Notes: generated from the sequence alone by a model not told the origin. Positions 53,140-63,834 are shown, numbered from the stretch's first letter. The stretch is DNA of 64,000 nucleotides from Sequoia sempervirens (GCA_007258455.2 VDFB02252616.1:119510552-119574551); one strand, 5' to 3'. A program made the numbers and translations.

Positions 53140-54387
53140 TGTAGACATCCAAATCTGGACATTGAATTTATCCAAATTTACCACTTTTCATCTAAACAAC
53201 CTCTTATCCAAGTTAATTAAGTAATATTACTATTATTTAATTAATATCCTTAATTCTGTCAAATCCCTAAGGTATTTAATTAATAATTAAATACCTTACC
53301 CTCCTTAATCCCTTTTCATCAAATGAATTAAATAAATATTACATTTATTTAATTCCTCACATGTCATTTTCATCTAATCCTAATCCATCTCCTAATCTCT
53401 TCATTAAGGATGTGCACATGCCTAATCCTTGATTAGGATGTGTCACATCCTCCAACTTTTGCAAGTTGGCTTCTAATCCACATTAACCCCTAATTATCCT
53501 CTAATTACTAATTAGTTAAACCTAATTAGTACCTTGGTCAACTCTCCCCACCCCCCAAGAAATTTTTAATTCCTTTTTTATTCACCCTAGGCTCCTCTCT
53601 TCCCATGTGAATTTTTAATTCACTTTTATTATTCCTAGAATCCCTTTTCCCATGCATCTTCTAGAACCTTTGACTTGTCACATCAAGTCACATGTGACAA
53701 ATTCCCACCTTTTGGGAACCTTGTCTTATCCACTAGATTCTTCCAATCATTGTGAATTTTTAATTCACTTTTATTCTCCCAAAGTTTTCTCTCCTCCCTC
53801 TCCATCATGTGATCTCATTGTCGATGTGAGGGCTTACTTGGAAGGTACTTGTCCTTCCTCCACATCATGTACCTCTCTCCACATCACCTACACATCATCT
53901 CACCCTTAGCCATCTCACAATCACATGTCAAGATGTGAGGGCTTGTGAGTTCTCAACTCACCTTAGCCCTTCATCTTGGCCTTGTTGGATAAATCCCAAC
54001 CATTGAATTCTCTAGAGAATTCAAGTTTCTCTATAAATACCCCATTCTCTAAGGCATTGAAAAAGACTTAGCCATTTTTGCAACTAAATGCTGCCATTTT
54101 CTATACTCATCTAACCTTCAGTTTCATCCATTTGCATCTACATTCAAGCATATAGTCAAGACTTGCATTTAGCCATATCAAGAGCCATCAAGGAGCATAC
54201 AAACCAAATAAAAATCAAGGGCCAACCAAGGAGTTTCAGCTGCAAAAGGGGGGTATATCCATTTGTCTTCATTTAACAGTTTCCTTTTTGCACTTACAAA
54301 TTTCTTAGGCTAATCTTGAGGTGTTTCTTTATGTTTCTCCATTGCATTTTAATTGCTTAGAAAGGGTTAGACATTTTGGATATCACA
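53140..54387 (+). mobile_element. 3' LTR of the LARD
   Basis: 1248 bp, TGTAGACATCC to GGATATCACA. It keeps the TG that the 5' LTR has lost. It carries the 29 bp palindrome at 53269-53297, the 22 bp palindrome at 54003-54024 and TATAAATA at 54032-54039. It is followed by CAAAC at 54388-54392. Confidence 0.95.
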
Positions 54388-54392
54388 CAAAC

Positions 54393-54893
54393 AATCTATT
54401 TCAAATATTTAACTAGGGTCTTTGACATGCGTTCTACAGAAATATTCATTAGTAGTTTTGATATTGGTCTTCGACTATCAATTTGCAAAAACTTCATTAA
54501 CTCCTCAAGACACACGCTGAAAATCGAAGATTAGCGAAAATAAAAATACGAAAGGAAACTGTAAATTGAAAATCTAAACCTAAAAACTTACCAGTCAGAT
54601 GCGTCATTTTCTCTGTCAGATGTGTCACAAGATTTTTACTAGTCAGTTGCAGCTCAGAAAATAACAGATGCGTGAGTATTTTTCAAATGCGTTGTTTCGA
54701 TCTCAGATGCAGTCAAGTAAGTCAATTACGTCATTTTTGATCTCAGATGAGGTCCAATATTTCAGTTCTGTCATTTCATCAAGCAGTCGTGTCTCTGAAT
54801 GTCAATTGCATCATTTTGTCAAATAGATGCATCATTCCATTCAAAAACCTAAAAAAATCAAATAAAAGTCTACAAATACGTGAAGATGGTGTC
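54393..54893 (-). other. MIDDLE leader, LTR-proximal part with iterated motifs
   Basis: Continuation of the leader at 37984-39866, separated from it by the LARD. At 54595-54850 about twelve motifs recur (CAGATGCGTCATTTT, CAGATGTGTCAC, CAAATGCGTTG, CAATTACGTCATTTT, CAATTGCATCATTTT). On the sense strand these contain TGACG, the core of as-1-type bZIP sites, in several copies. Confidence 0.75.
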
Positions 54894-54911
54894 TTCACAT
54901 TGGGTTCACCA
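54894..54911 (-). promoter_or_regulatory. Primer-binding site of the MIDDLE element
   Basis: On the minus strand TGGTGAACCCAATGTGAA starts two bases after the LTR end (TGTTACA-TT). The OUTER element has TGGTGAACCTAACGTGAA at the same place (63835-63852), so both use the same kind of tRNA primer. I did not assign the tRNA. Confidence 0.8.
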
Positions 54912-54913
54912 AA

Positions 54914-56128
54914 TGTAACATCTAGAAAATGGAGAAGAAAGGTTAAAATCACACACTCAATGCGATCTAAGCTCTAATGCAATCTAAGCTAAACAACAGA
55001 GAACAAATGAAAGCTAAAACTTAAATAAATTGAACAATCTCACCCAATTTCTACGTAATTCCATGTATAACCTCGATTACCCTTCTCCATTTTTCCGTTG
55101 TAGTATAATTGCCCTCAGATTTCTCTTGTGCAAGTATAGTCTGTGATAGTGATTTAGCAAAACATCGAAGATTCAAATTATACATATGCTTCCAAAAGTC
55201 ATAAGATTTCAGGAGGGAGAGAAATGATGAAAGACAGATCAATTTATAGAAAATTGATCATTCAAATGACATGCTAGGATTGAAAGATCGATGGACGGTT
55301 GAGATCAAAAGATTAGACATGCATTATGATAATTGCTAGTAGTGACATGAGTGATACAAATTAGAACTAGAAATAAAGATTAAATAAATGATTTAATCTT
55401 TGAGTTTGGTATTTGAAAACAAAAGAATAGTCTTTGCATGACAAAGATAAAGATGGATTAAAGAAAATCTCTGTTCGAATGCACACACAAGATTTAATTA
55501 ATCAAATAGAAATATTTAATTAATATACATGTACATGCAATTGAGTTAGAACTAGATGACTGAATGATATGACAAAGAGATTACTTGAGAAAGCCACTCA
55601 GACATTAAATCCTGAGTTAACTGAGTGATTTAAATAGATGTTGAGTCAAGTCAAAGTGAATACTTAGATAACTCACACAATTATCCAATTATAGAGGAAT
55701 GCGTTAAAATAGAATTTATGAATTAAATAATTCATTTAATTCAAGATTTGATATTTGAAGAATAATTAAATAAAAAAGATTTGTTTAATTAAGTGACGAA
55801 GGGATTGAATGAATAATTAAATAAATAAAATATTTATTTAATTATAGTTGACATATGATAAAAGGGTAAATTAAATAAGAATTTATTTAATTTGACAAGA
55901 AGGATAAGGTTAATTAGTAACATAATTAAATAAAAAGTATTTATTTAATTAATCAGATAGAATAAAGAAAATGTGAATCAATTAAATAATTAAGATTATT
56001 TAATTAATAGAAGAAATGAAGACTTTTAGAAAATAATTAAATAATTGACATTATTTAATTATGACCATAGAAATAAGAATTATGAAGAAATTGAAGTCGC
56101 AGGCTTAGACCAGATTTCATTGTTTACA
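54914..56128 (-). mobile_element. 5' LTR of the MIDDLE element
   Basis: 1215 bp, colinear with LTR copy A at 20886-22100. It contains the perfect TATA-bearing inverted repeat (55238-55260) and the AT hairpin array (about 55375-56060). Its inner edge meets the primer site and its outer edge meets CATTG at 56129-56133. Confidence 0.95.
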
Positions 56129-56133
56129 CATTG
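56129..56133. repeat. Target-site duplication CATTG (right) of the MIDDLE element
   Basis: Matches 20881-20885 exactly. Confidence 0.93.
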
Positions 56134-56654
56134 TCTATGAGGGTACACCTAACTCCAGTTTTGTTAATGACCACCATTATCATTTAGGCTTCATGTTTAT
56201 TTTGGATATCAAGTGAGGGTAATTTATTTTGAGGGAATGTAATACCCAACTTTGTCACTTGCATACAATCAAACAAGGTGGCTAAATCATCTGGTTTAAT
56301 AGAAGTTAAGACATCAATCTTCTATAAAGCCTCTTGGAGCATCCTGTGGCATGTAGGTGATGTTTGAATCAAGTCCCAAAGAGAAATCTTGGCTAGAGTA
56401 TTACAAATTTGTTCAACAAGATCATATTCCTTACCATTACACCGAGGAAGATTAGTTGGGGGTGGAAGATATGGTTGAGTTAATGTGATGGATGTTGGTG
56501 TTTGTTTGGTTTCTTATTAATTCTAGTATTATATGTGTGAGTAGCTACATGATAAATTGGTTGCTACAACATATCTTGTTGCATATGATTACTAGTGACT
56601 TTTTTGTAAAGTTTGGGATATGGCCATGAGGTTTTGGAGATCCTATAATGAGAG

Positions 56655-56715
56655 GTGATTTAGGAGGTCCAATAATTAAGGGAATTTTAGGAGGTCCAAT
56701 AATTAAAGGAGATCT
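56655..56715 (-). repeat. 27 bp coding repeat in the OUTER element
   Basis: Units TTAGGAGGTCCAATAATTAA at 56660 and 56687, plus a diverged third, encode the nine-residue repeat PLIIGPPK(I/S) on the minus strand. The length equals the unrelated 27 bp repeat in the MIDDLE gag. Confidence 0.85.
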
Positions 56716-56726
56716 AATAGCCAAAT

Positions 56727-56796
56727 GTGTGTTCATAATCTCAATTGAGTTAACTACTTTTTGTGTTCATAATCTCAATTGAGTTAACTACTTTTT
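56727..56796. repeat. 35 bp tandem duplication
   Basis: TGTGTTCATAATCTCAATTG... is present twice (56727-56761 and 56762-56796) without differences. A 35 bp period shifts the frame of the surrounding coding sequence, so it arose after that sequence stopped coding, or inactivated it. Confidence 0.95.
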
Positions 56797-57180
56797 GACA
56801 ATTCAATAGGGGATCTAATGTTAATTTAGCATCTTCATCTATGCAATCCATCTTACTATATTTTGAAAGAAATGTATCAATGATTTCATCTTATTATGCC
56901 ATAATATCTTCCCAAGTGGGAGAGGTATTGGGAGGTAACCAAACATGATTCTCATGATTCTTAATGATTGGATCCTCTTGCACTAAGATACTCTCACAAG
57001 TAGTCCAAAGATATTGGGAGAAGAACTAACATGATTTTCAATGATTTCATTTTGTTTCCTTAGATTTTTCTCATAGGTAGAAAAAATATAGTTATGCAAG
57101 CCATATATTACCATATCAAAACTGTATATTTGAAAAGGAAACATATTTCTATTTTCCCTATGGATCAAATAAGTGATGTA

Positions 57181-57362
57181 TAGAAAAATTAGATAGGTTT
57201 GAAAAATAGAATTCCAAAATAGGAACTAGATTTGGACAAATGACACACATGGATTTTCACAAAAAATTAGTCGAAATTGATTGGATAGGGGTGCAAGCCC
57301 TAGAACAAGCAAGTATTTTTTTAAAATTCAAAAATTGGGAATGATCTATGGTGTATGAAGGT
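57181..57362 (-). other. OUTER leader, gag-proximal part
   Basis: Untranslated leader continuing at 63322 beyond the copia element. Contains ATTTTCACAAAAAATTAG and similar AT-rich words; no feature was recognised. Confidence 0.6.
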
Positions 57363-57367
57363 CCTAT
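57363..57367. repeat. Target-site duplication CCTAT (left) of the copia element
   Basis: CCTAT precedes the LTR at 57368 and recurs at 63317-63321 after the other LTR. Confidence 0.95.
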
Positions 57368-57860
57368 TGTTAGGGATAGAAAGGTAGACATCTTACAATT
57401 AAATGCAGATTTAATTAATAAACATAGAAACTAAAGCACATAAAATAAATTACAACACAGAGAATTTAACGTGGTTCACCCAATTTGGGTTACATCCACC
57501 AAACCGCAGCCATCCAATAATTTTATTATCCAGTACAAAAACCTATTACAATCTTATGAATAATTGCATTTTTCATCATACTGTAACCCCCATTCGAACC
57601 CCTTTTTAACAAGATTAGAAGCTTCTAGATTAGGGTTCTACAAAGTCAATTTTTTTCTTTTTTCGTTGATTTTTCCTTTTTCGGTGACAACACGAAAAGG
57701 TAGGAAGAAAATTTTTCTCGGGGGCTACTGCCCCCAAACCCCTAATTTTCAGGGGTTACTGCCTCCAAACCCCCACTCAGGGCCCGACTCAGCCCCGAAC
57801 CCCAAAAAGAATACATGTCGGGTCGTACAATATAGCATGATCAGTCGCCACATACCAACA
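57368..57860 (-). mobile_element. Copia 3' LTR
   Basis: 493 bp, TGTTAGGG to CCAACA on the plus strand. It carries about 95 bases (about 57712-57815) that the 5' LTR lacks. The extra part is GC-rich, with GGGGGC-TACT-GCCCCC (57720-57735) forming a hairpin and CCCAAACCCC words repeated. The two LTRs otherwise align well. Confidence 0.95.
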
Positions 57861-57873
57861 ATCTCCCACTTGG
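57861..57873 (-). promoter_or_regulatory. Copia polypurine tract
   Basis: Minus strand CCAAGTGGGAGAT directly before TGTTGGTATG, the start of the 3' LTR, the usual arrangement in plant copia elements. Confidence 0.9.
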
Positions 57874-58168
57874 AGACTGATCCTGGATGACATTGCTGCA
57901 CTTACAACTCCCACTAGAAATAAGTACCTTGGAACCTACTGCTCTATTATACTTGAATTCAACCTTGAAGGCCAATAGAAGCTGAAGAGGAGCTCAGCTT
58001 CTCCCTTGTCACCGCCTTCATAAACATATCCATTGGATTGGAATCTATATGTATCTTGTCTAGCTTGACCTGTCCATCCTCCAACACTGACCGAATGAAA
58101 TGATATCTCAACTATATGTGTTTTGTTTTAGAATGCAAGGCATAATTCTTTGCAAGATGTATAACACT

Positions 58169-58480
58169 CTAGCTATTTGTAAAAAAGTAATTTCCAGCTT
58201 GTTGTTTTTCCAACTCATCCATGAAAATGTGCATCCATATCATCTCCTTTGCCACCTCTGTTGCATCAACATACTCTACCTCTGTGGTGGATAAAGCAAC
58301 CACCTTTTGCAATCGAGAAATCCAACTCACTACTGTCCCACCAACTATAAATACATAACTTGTGGTATTCCGCCTAGTATCTATATCCCCTGCCAAATCT
58401 GAGTCAACGTAGCCTTTTAAATCAGTATTAGAACCCCCAAAACATAAACATTTATTGGATGTACCTCTCAAGTACCTGAG
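58169..58480 (-). pseudogene. Copia RNase H
   Basis: RNase H removes template RNA during reverse transcription. The minus strand reads GYVDSDLAGDIDTRRNTTSYVF, then GGTVVSWISRLQKVVALSTTEVEYVDATEVAKEMIW. The catalytic Asp in YVDSD and the Glu in STTEVEY are kept. The canonical YVAATEA reads YVDATEV. The frame stays open for about 100 codons but the neighbouring RT segments are broken. It lies just upstream of the 3' LTR, as expected. Confidence 0.92.
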
Positions 58481-59460
58481 AATTCATTTTACCGCATTCT
58501 AATGCTCAACTCTGGGATGACTCAAATACCTACTAAAAACTCCTACGACATGTACAATATCCAGTCTCGTGCATATCATGGCATACATTAAACTGCCTAC
58601 AGTTGGAGCATATGGTACCTTGGACATTTTTTCTTCCTCCTCTTGTGTCTTTGGACACATATCCTTAGTCAATTTAACATGACTAGGAAAAGGTGTGCGA
58701 CAACTTTTACATTTTCCATATGAAATCTCTACAACACCTTTTCAACATAATTAGCCTAAGATAAAAACAATTTTCTATTTTTCCTATCTCTACAAATTTT
58801 CATACCAAGGATTTGTTTTGCTGCCCCAAATCCTTCATAGCAAAATATTTTGCTAACTGTTGTTTTAGCTCACTTATGTGATCCATGTTAGACCCAGCTA
58901 CAAGCATGTCATCAACATATAAACATAAAATAATGTAGCTGTCATTATCCAACCTCTTAAAATAAACAAAATGGTCAGAATTACACCCATTGTAGCCTTG
59001 CTTAGCCACAAAACTATCAAATTTTAAGTACCATTACTGAGGTGCTTGCTTCAAGCCATATAAACTTTTATTCAATCTGCACACTAGTTTCTCCTTACCT
59101 TTGACCTCAAATCCTTGTGGCTATTCCATATATATTTTCTCTTCCAAATCACCATGGAGAAAGGTTGTTTTAACATCAAGCTGTTCCAAATGAAAATCTT
59201 TAGCAGCCACAATACTTAAAAATAATACGGATATAAGTCATTTTAACAACTAGAGAAAAAATTTCATCAAAATAAATACCTTTTCCTATGCAAATCCCTT
59301 TACAACTAATCTGGCTTTAAATCTCTTCTTACTTCCATCCTCCTCTTTCAGCCTATAAATCCATTTGTTTGGTAAAGCCTTTTTACCTGCATGCAACTTG
59401 CATAATTCTCAAGTCTAATTTTTTAGCAAGGATTCCATTTCTTCTTCCATTCCATGCTCC
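58481..59460 (-). pseudogene. Copia reverse transcriptase
   Basis: Fragments of RT in several frames. The clearest (58800-59009) reads GYNGCNSDHFVYFKR, then ILCLYVDDMLVAGSNMDHISELK and FAMKDLG, giving the catalytic YVDD box. Upstream pieces at about 59080-59330 (minus) match FLHGDLEEKIYMEQP and NGSKKRFKARLVVKGFA-type segments; the gene should continue to about 59460. Frameshifts and stops occur between pieces. The RT catalytic Asp pair is present, but the gene is not open. Confidence 0.88.
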
Positions 59461-59810
59461 CACTAAACCTTGGTATCCACTTGCATAGCTTCATCATAAT
59501 ATTCCAGTTCACCAGCATCAGTTAACAAAATAGTATACAAAGAGGGAGAGAATATTTCTGGAGGTCTACTTATCCTTGAAGATCATTTAACATTCACAGG
59601 AGTTTATGGTATTTATTGTTGTTGCTGTTGCTTAGCATGAGGAACCATGAAACATCATTTTTTGGAATATCATCCAACATTTCATAATCATTTTATTTCT
59701 TCTCATGCTGTAGCAAAAAATCTTTGTACAAAACTTTCTCATTGAATATGACATCCCTACTTCTCACAATTTTCTAATTTTCAAAATCCCAAAGCCCATA
59801 ACCAAATTCA

Positions 59811-60355
59811 TCAATGCCATATCCAACAAATACACATTTTTTTAAATTTTGCAACAAGCTTGGTTCTATTTTTAGAATCTATATGTGCAAATGCTTCACA
59901 ACCAAAGGTTTTGAGAAAAGAATAACTCACCTTCTTACCTTTCCATGCTTCCTCTGGAATACCACAACCCAAAGGATTAGAGGGACCTTTATTAATTAAA
60001 TAAAAAATAGTGTTTATAGTCTCTGCCCACATTTTTAAAGGTAGCCCAACCTGCAATCTCATAGTTTGTGCATGCTCCATTAATGTTCTATTCATGCGGG
60101 CAACCACTCCATTTTCCTATGGAGTCATTGGAACCATTTTCTACTTATGAATACCATTAGAGGAACAATAATCTTCGAACTCTTTGCTGCAATACTCACC
60201 ACCATTATCAGATTTGAGACATTTTAGCTTTTTACCCATCTCATTCTCAACCAAGCTTCTCCATTTTTTAAAAGTTTCATATACATCAGATTTCCACCTA
60301 AGGAAATAAATCCATACCTTCCTAGTTGCCTCATCAATGAATGTAACATAATACA
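59811..60355 (-). pseudogene. Copia integrase, C-terminal part
   Basis: The minus strand from 60355 reads YYVTFIDEATRKVWIYFLR, then CLKSDNGGEY, then (after stops) NGVVARMNRTLMEHAQTMRL, then FLKTFGCEAFAHI. The second catalytic Asp (SDNGGEY) is present. The catalytic Glu in the motif ENGVxERMNRT reads Ala (VVARMNRT). The N-terminal part continues at 61333-61589 on the other side of the inverted-repeat element, and removing that element with one TACA restores the frame at S-L-Y-Y-V-T. Confidence 0.9.
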
Positions 60356-61332
60356 GGGTGATCCCATAATAGTGGTTTACAATTTTTGGCCAAACTGGAC
60401 ATTGAAATTATTATTTTTAACTAAATCTTCACATTCAGGCACCTATAGTGGCTAAACTGTCAGGAATTTGAAGATGGTGCAAACTAAAGTCTCATCAAAT
60501 TTTATCTGTAGATTTTAAAAATATTTTTTTCAAAATTTTTGGAATCAAATTGAACTTCTTTTTCCATCTCCCACGAAAATTGATTTTTCTTAGAAAATAG
60601 CATTTTTAAAAAGTGACGCACATTGTATAATGCATAACTTTTTTTCCATGAAGGATAAAATTCTAATTCTTTCAAATTTAGATTTGTAACTCTAATATCT
60701 AGTGCTTCCACTTGGTTAGATATTTTTATTGAATATTTTTTCCTTAATCAAGTTTCAAATTCAAACTAATTACAATATAGCACCAATCAGATAACGATAA
60801 CTTTTTTGTATATGTGAATTTTATTTTTATTTTGTTGGATCAAGGACTTCAATATCTAGTGCACTCATATTTTTCAATTTTTTTAATAATCTTCTATTTT
60901 TCCACATGTGAAGAACAAAGAAATTCATTTTCGATGAAAACCTATGTTTAATAAAACTTAAAAAAATAAATACATAACAAAACCAAAACATATTAAAATT
61001 ATATTCATTGGATAGCTTGTTCTGAGGAATACCATAATCATTTGAAATAAATTTTAAATGAATTCATTTGATCACCCAAAAGCTAAATCAAAAGTGATTT
61101 TTTATCAGCATTTTGATAGGTGTAAAGGAGACACATTTATAGGTATGGTTTAAAACTAGCGAGGTTCTATCCAAGGGGGTTTGATCTAAAGTGATTTGAT
61201 CAAACCCTCTTCAATTGAAATCCTTAAAATAGAACTTTTAAGGGCTTAAATCATTATATTTTCTAAAAATATGCGATTTCAGCTAAAATCCGTTCCTCTC
61301 AGGAATTGTAAACCACTATTATGACAACACCC
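60356..61332. mobile_element. 977 bp TIR element with 4 bp target duplication
   Basis: Both ends share an inverted repeat of about 29 bp: GGGTG, then CATAATAGTGGTTTACAATT, with three or four mismatches between the ends. The flanks are TACA at 60352-60355 and at 61333-61336. The interior has no transposase and only a 69-codon frame without a domain, so it is non-autonomous. A 4 bp duplication with GGGTG ends does not fit the common plant groups hAT (8 bp), CACTA or Harbinger (3 bp), Mutator (9-11 bp) or Mariner (TA). Confidence 0.9.
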
Positions 61333-61589
61333 TACAAAGAGCCACTGAGAGAAGATAATTGAGCTGGTCCCCATACATCCGTATGAACAAGCTCCAATTT
61401 CTCATCTTTCTTTTGCTTCCCATCCTTAATAAAACTTACTCTCTTTTGTTTTCCATACACACAACTTTCATAGAAATCCATATTAACACATTTTAGACCT
61501 GGTAAAACATTATTTGAATGAAGTACTTTCATACCTTTTACACTCATATGCCCAAGTCTATGATGCCACAGTGCTAATTCAGAGTCCAC
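61333..61589 (-). pseudogene. Copia GAG-pre-integrase and integrase N-terminal part
   Basis: An 85-codon open frame reads ELALWHHRLGHMSVKGMK, then CESC in the form FYESCVYGKQKRV, then HTDVWGP. These are the HHCC zinc-binding motif of copia integrase (the second half reads C-V-Y-G-K-Q instead of C-xx-C, so a Cys is lost) and the first catalytic Asp in HTDVWGP. It is cut by the inverted-repeat element at SLSGSL. Confidence 0.9.
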
Positions 61590-61610
61590 AACAAATATAT
61601 GATCTTCTAC

Positions 61611-61990
61611 CTACTGGATTGCAGTAACTGTTCCTGAACATTGACCTTTTTCCATAACAATTAAAGTAGAAGAAACAATATGACCTATGCAAATATATAA
61701 GGTGCCTAATTTCACACCTTTTGCTACCACTAAGGCACCCTTTGTGACCTTCCAAATTTTATCACTAAATGTAACAACACAACTTTCATCATCTAGTTGC
61801 CTTGCTAAAATTAAATTTATGCTTAACTTTGGAACATGCCTTACCTCATGTAGTAGCCAATGATTCCCATTCTGCAACTTATTCTTGATTCTTCCCTTTC
61901 CAACAATCTAATAGGGTTCGTTATCTCCTAAATAAACCAGCCCAAAATCCCCTTGGACATAATCAAGAAAATAACTTCTATGGGGGGTAG
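61611..61990 (-). pseudogene. Copia protease to pre-integrase region
   Basis: A piece reading NHWLLHEVRHVPKLSINLILARQLDDESC, then VTFSDKIWKVTKGALVVAKGVKLGTLYICIG. This is the segment between protease and GAG-pre-integrase in copia elements (VRHVPxLxxNLISxxxLD ... GxxVxxxGxxxGTLY). Around 61960-62040 the minus strand reads SWVSDSGASFHATPHRSYFLDY-like text, with the aspartic protease motif D-S-G-A. Stops occur around it. Confidence 0.85.
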
Positions 61991-62132
61991 CATGAAATGA
62001 AGCCCCTGAATCTGACACCCAAGAATCATCAGCATTATCAAGGGAAAGAATCAAAGCATCCTCATCAGATTTATTACTTACCACATTTTCCTCTTTACTT
62101 CCTTCCTTTTTGTTTCCTTTATTTTTCCGAGA

Positions 62133-62858
62133 CTAGCAATCTTTCTTTAAATGACCCGGCTTACCATAGTACCAGCAATCCCTCTTGTCTCTAGATTGGG
62201 ACGTTTTGTCCTTTGATTTTCCTCGTGACTTCCCATGATTTTTGGAATTGTTTTCTTTCTCCTTTGTTCTGCCCCTGCTTTCTGCATTCAAAACATTGCC
62301 TGTTGTGGATGTTCCACCTGAGATTTTCCTATGAATTTCCTTGCTCAAAATAACACCGACATCATCAAATTTCAATGTATTTGAACCAGAAACAGAATTG
62401 CTAATAGCCATTACCAAGCTATTCCAACTTTCAGGCAAATAACACATAATCAAAAGAGCCCTAACTTCTTCATCAAAGTTTAATTTTATAAAATCTAATT
62501 GACTTGTGACCGTATTAAACTCATTTAAATGATTAGTAATTGACCCACCTTCTACCATTTTCATATTAAATAAACACTTCATAAGAAATACCTTATTCGA
62601 AGTGGAATGCTTTCCATATAACTTCGCTAGGGTTTCCATCAACTCTTGAGTTGTCTTTGTTGTAATATTGAACGCTACCAATTGTGCCAGGCATAAACAA
62701 ATACTACCAAGAGCCTTTCTATCCAAAATATCCTAGTCCTCATTAGACATTGTTGGCCGCCATGAATCCTTTTGATAGAGGTAGTCCTCCATCTGCATCT
62801 TCCATAATTGATAGTTCTACCCATTAAACTTCTCAACCTTCTTACCCTCGACTGCCAT
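62133..62858 (-). pseudogene. Copia gag
   Basis: Gag packages the element RNA. It opens at ATG 62856-62858 with MAVEGKKVEKFNG, then NYQLWKMQMEDYLYQ. After two stops (TAG where Lys or Trp is expected) a 197-codon open frame (62133-62726) reads LDRKALGSICLCLAQLVAFN, TAQEL-type sequence, LMKCLFNMKMVEGGSITNHLNEFN, and a basic region. The zinc knuckle reads CWYYGKPGHLKKDC: the second Cys of C-x2-C-x4-H-x4-C is Tyr, a G-to-A change. Position and layout are typical for plant copia gag. Confidence 0.93.
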
Positions 62859-62908
62859 TACTCCCACTCAACTGTGAGACCTTCCTATAGACAATAATCA
62901 AAACACAA

Positions 62909-62923
62909 CCCACTCTGATACCA
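62909..62923 (-). promoter_or_regulatory. Copia primer-binding site
   Basis: Minus strand TGGTATCAGAGTGGG, complementary to the 3' end of initiator tRNA-Met, two bases after the LTR end (...CCCTAACA-AG). This is the standard plant copia arrangement. Confidence 0.95.
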
Positions 62924-62925
62924 CT

Positions 62926-63316
62926 TGTTAGGGTTAGAAAGGAAGATATCTAACAATTAAATGCAAATTGAATTAATAAATAGAGAAACTAAAACACACA
63001 TAGAATAAATTATAACACAGAGAATTTAACGTGGTTCATCCAATCTAGGCTACATCCACCAAACCGTAGCCATCCAATAATTTTATTAGCCAGTGCAAAA
63101 ACCTATTACAATCTTGAAAATAATCATGTTTTTCATCATAATATAACCGCCATCTGAACCCCTTTTTAACAAGCTTAGAAGCTTCCAGATTAGGGTTCTA
63201 CAAATTTAGTTTTTTTTTCTTTTTTCATTGATTTTTCCTTTTCCAATGATGACACAAAAAAGTAGGATACATGTTGGGGTGTACAGTATAGCATAATTAG
63301 TCACCACATATCAACA
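62926..63316 (-). mobile_element. Copia 5' LTR
   Basis: 391 bp, TGTTAGGG to TATCAACA on the plus strand, followed by CCTAT at 63317-63321. Matches 57368-57860 except for the ~95 bp GC-rich block missing here. Confidence 0.95.
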
Positions 63317-63321
63317 CCTAT

Positions 63322-63834
63322 GCCCCAGAGGTTCAAGTCTGAAAGTCAATAGATTTCTAGAAATGCACCAAAACCTAATTTTTCTATATGACTCACATAC
63401 ATGCATGAAATTCTGGATATTTTTAGAGAAATTGCATGATAATTTCTAGAAATTAAATATTGTAATTGACTCATTTTTTTAAAATATACATAAAAGCAAT
63501 GCTTTTTGACCTTTTGGAATGAAAATTTTATGCAATTTTGTCACCTTTTCAATGTTTTTCACCAAAATATGCATGCATAAATGATAGAATAATTTTGTAA
63601 TTAATTTTATTAATGAAAATAATTCAGATATAAGCCCTAAATATAGAAAATCAGATCTAAAAAATTTTGGATTTTTTTCCAAATAATTTTTCAATTTTTA
63701 TGATGGAAATCTAATGAAAATTGATAGTTTTTTTAAAATAAATGCAAATTATCCACAAGATTTACAAATAGCCTAGGATTTAAATTAAATTTTCAAATTT
63801 TATGCAATGAAAAATCAGAAGGTTGCATGTTCAA
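63322..63834 (-). other. OUTER leader, LTR-proximal part
   Basis: AT-rich untranslated leader between the primer site and the copia insertion. One 71-codon open frame (63479-63694, minus) has no recognisable domain and is probably incidental. Confidence 0.7.

Larger units (their letters stand above)
39872..54387 (+). mobile_element. LARD-like non-autonomous LTR element with G-patch frame
   Basis: A complete 14.5 kb unit: 5' LTR 39872-41105, primer site 41110-41128, hairpin-rich leader, a Pro/Ser-rich frame with G-patch (46545-49201), a repeat-rich 3' region, polypurine tract 53126-53139 and 3' LTR 53140-54387, flanked by CAAAC. No reverse transcriptase, RNase H or integrase was found, so movement would need proteins from another element. 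Shared leader and 3' motifs with the MIDDLE element point to a Tat relative as its source. It is the innermost insertion of the stack and so entered last among the three nested Tat-type elements. Confidence 0.93.
20886..56128 (-). mobile_element. MIDDLE element: Tat-lineage Ty3/gypsy retrotransposon with antisense gene
   Basis: Flanked by CATTG duplications. In sense order (minus strand) it has 5' LTR 54914-56128, primer site 54894-54911, leader (split by the LARD), gag 36065-37983, protease 34922-35911, linker, reverse transcriptase, RNase H, second (archaeal-type) RNase H and integrase ending at 30428, a repeat-rich spacer, an antisense plant-mobile-domain gene (24891-27487), and a multiplied 3' LTR end at 20886-24521. 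Without the LARD it is about 20.7 kb. The dual RNase H and the RT motifs (FRDINKACPKDDFPLPNID, YVDD) place it in Tat. All frames are broken, so it is non-autonomous now. Confidence 0.92.
56134..57180 (-). pseudogene. Gag-protease segment of the OUTER element
   Basis: The minus strand from about 56460 downward reads NLPRCNGKEYDLVEQICNTLAKISLWDLI, then ITFPQNKLPSLDI and NKTGVRCTLID, stopping at the MIDDLE insertion. This matches the start of a Tat protease region (YDLxxQLxxTxAxISIxELL ... active site). The remaining half is at 20415-20880. Upstream, 56983-57168 holds a further open piece (YIFSTYEKNLRKQNEIIENH) of probable gag or linker, with stops. Two tandem repeats lie within the coding region: a 27 bp unit at 56655-56715 encoding PLIIGPPK(I/S), and a 35 bp unit at 56727-56796. 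Confidence 0.75.
57368..63316 (-). mobile_element. Ty1/copia retrotransposon, complete but broken
   Basis: A 5.9 kb element with CCTAT duplications, LTRs 57368-57860 and 62926-63316, primer site 62909-62923 and polypurine tract 57861-57873. In minus-strand order it has gag, GAG-pre-integrase, integrase, RT and RNase H, the copia order. The integrase is split by a 977 bp inverted-repeat element (60356-61332). The RT YVDDMLVAG and integrase sequences are typical of the Tork/Ivana-type copia groups; I am not sure which. It sits in the leader of the OUTER element and so is younger than it. Confidence 0.95.
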
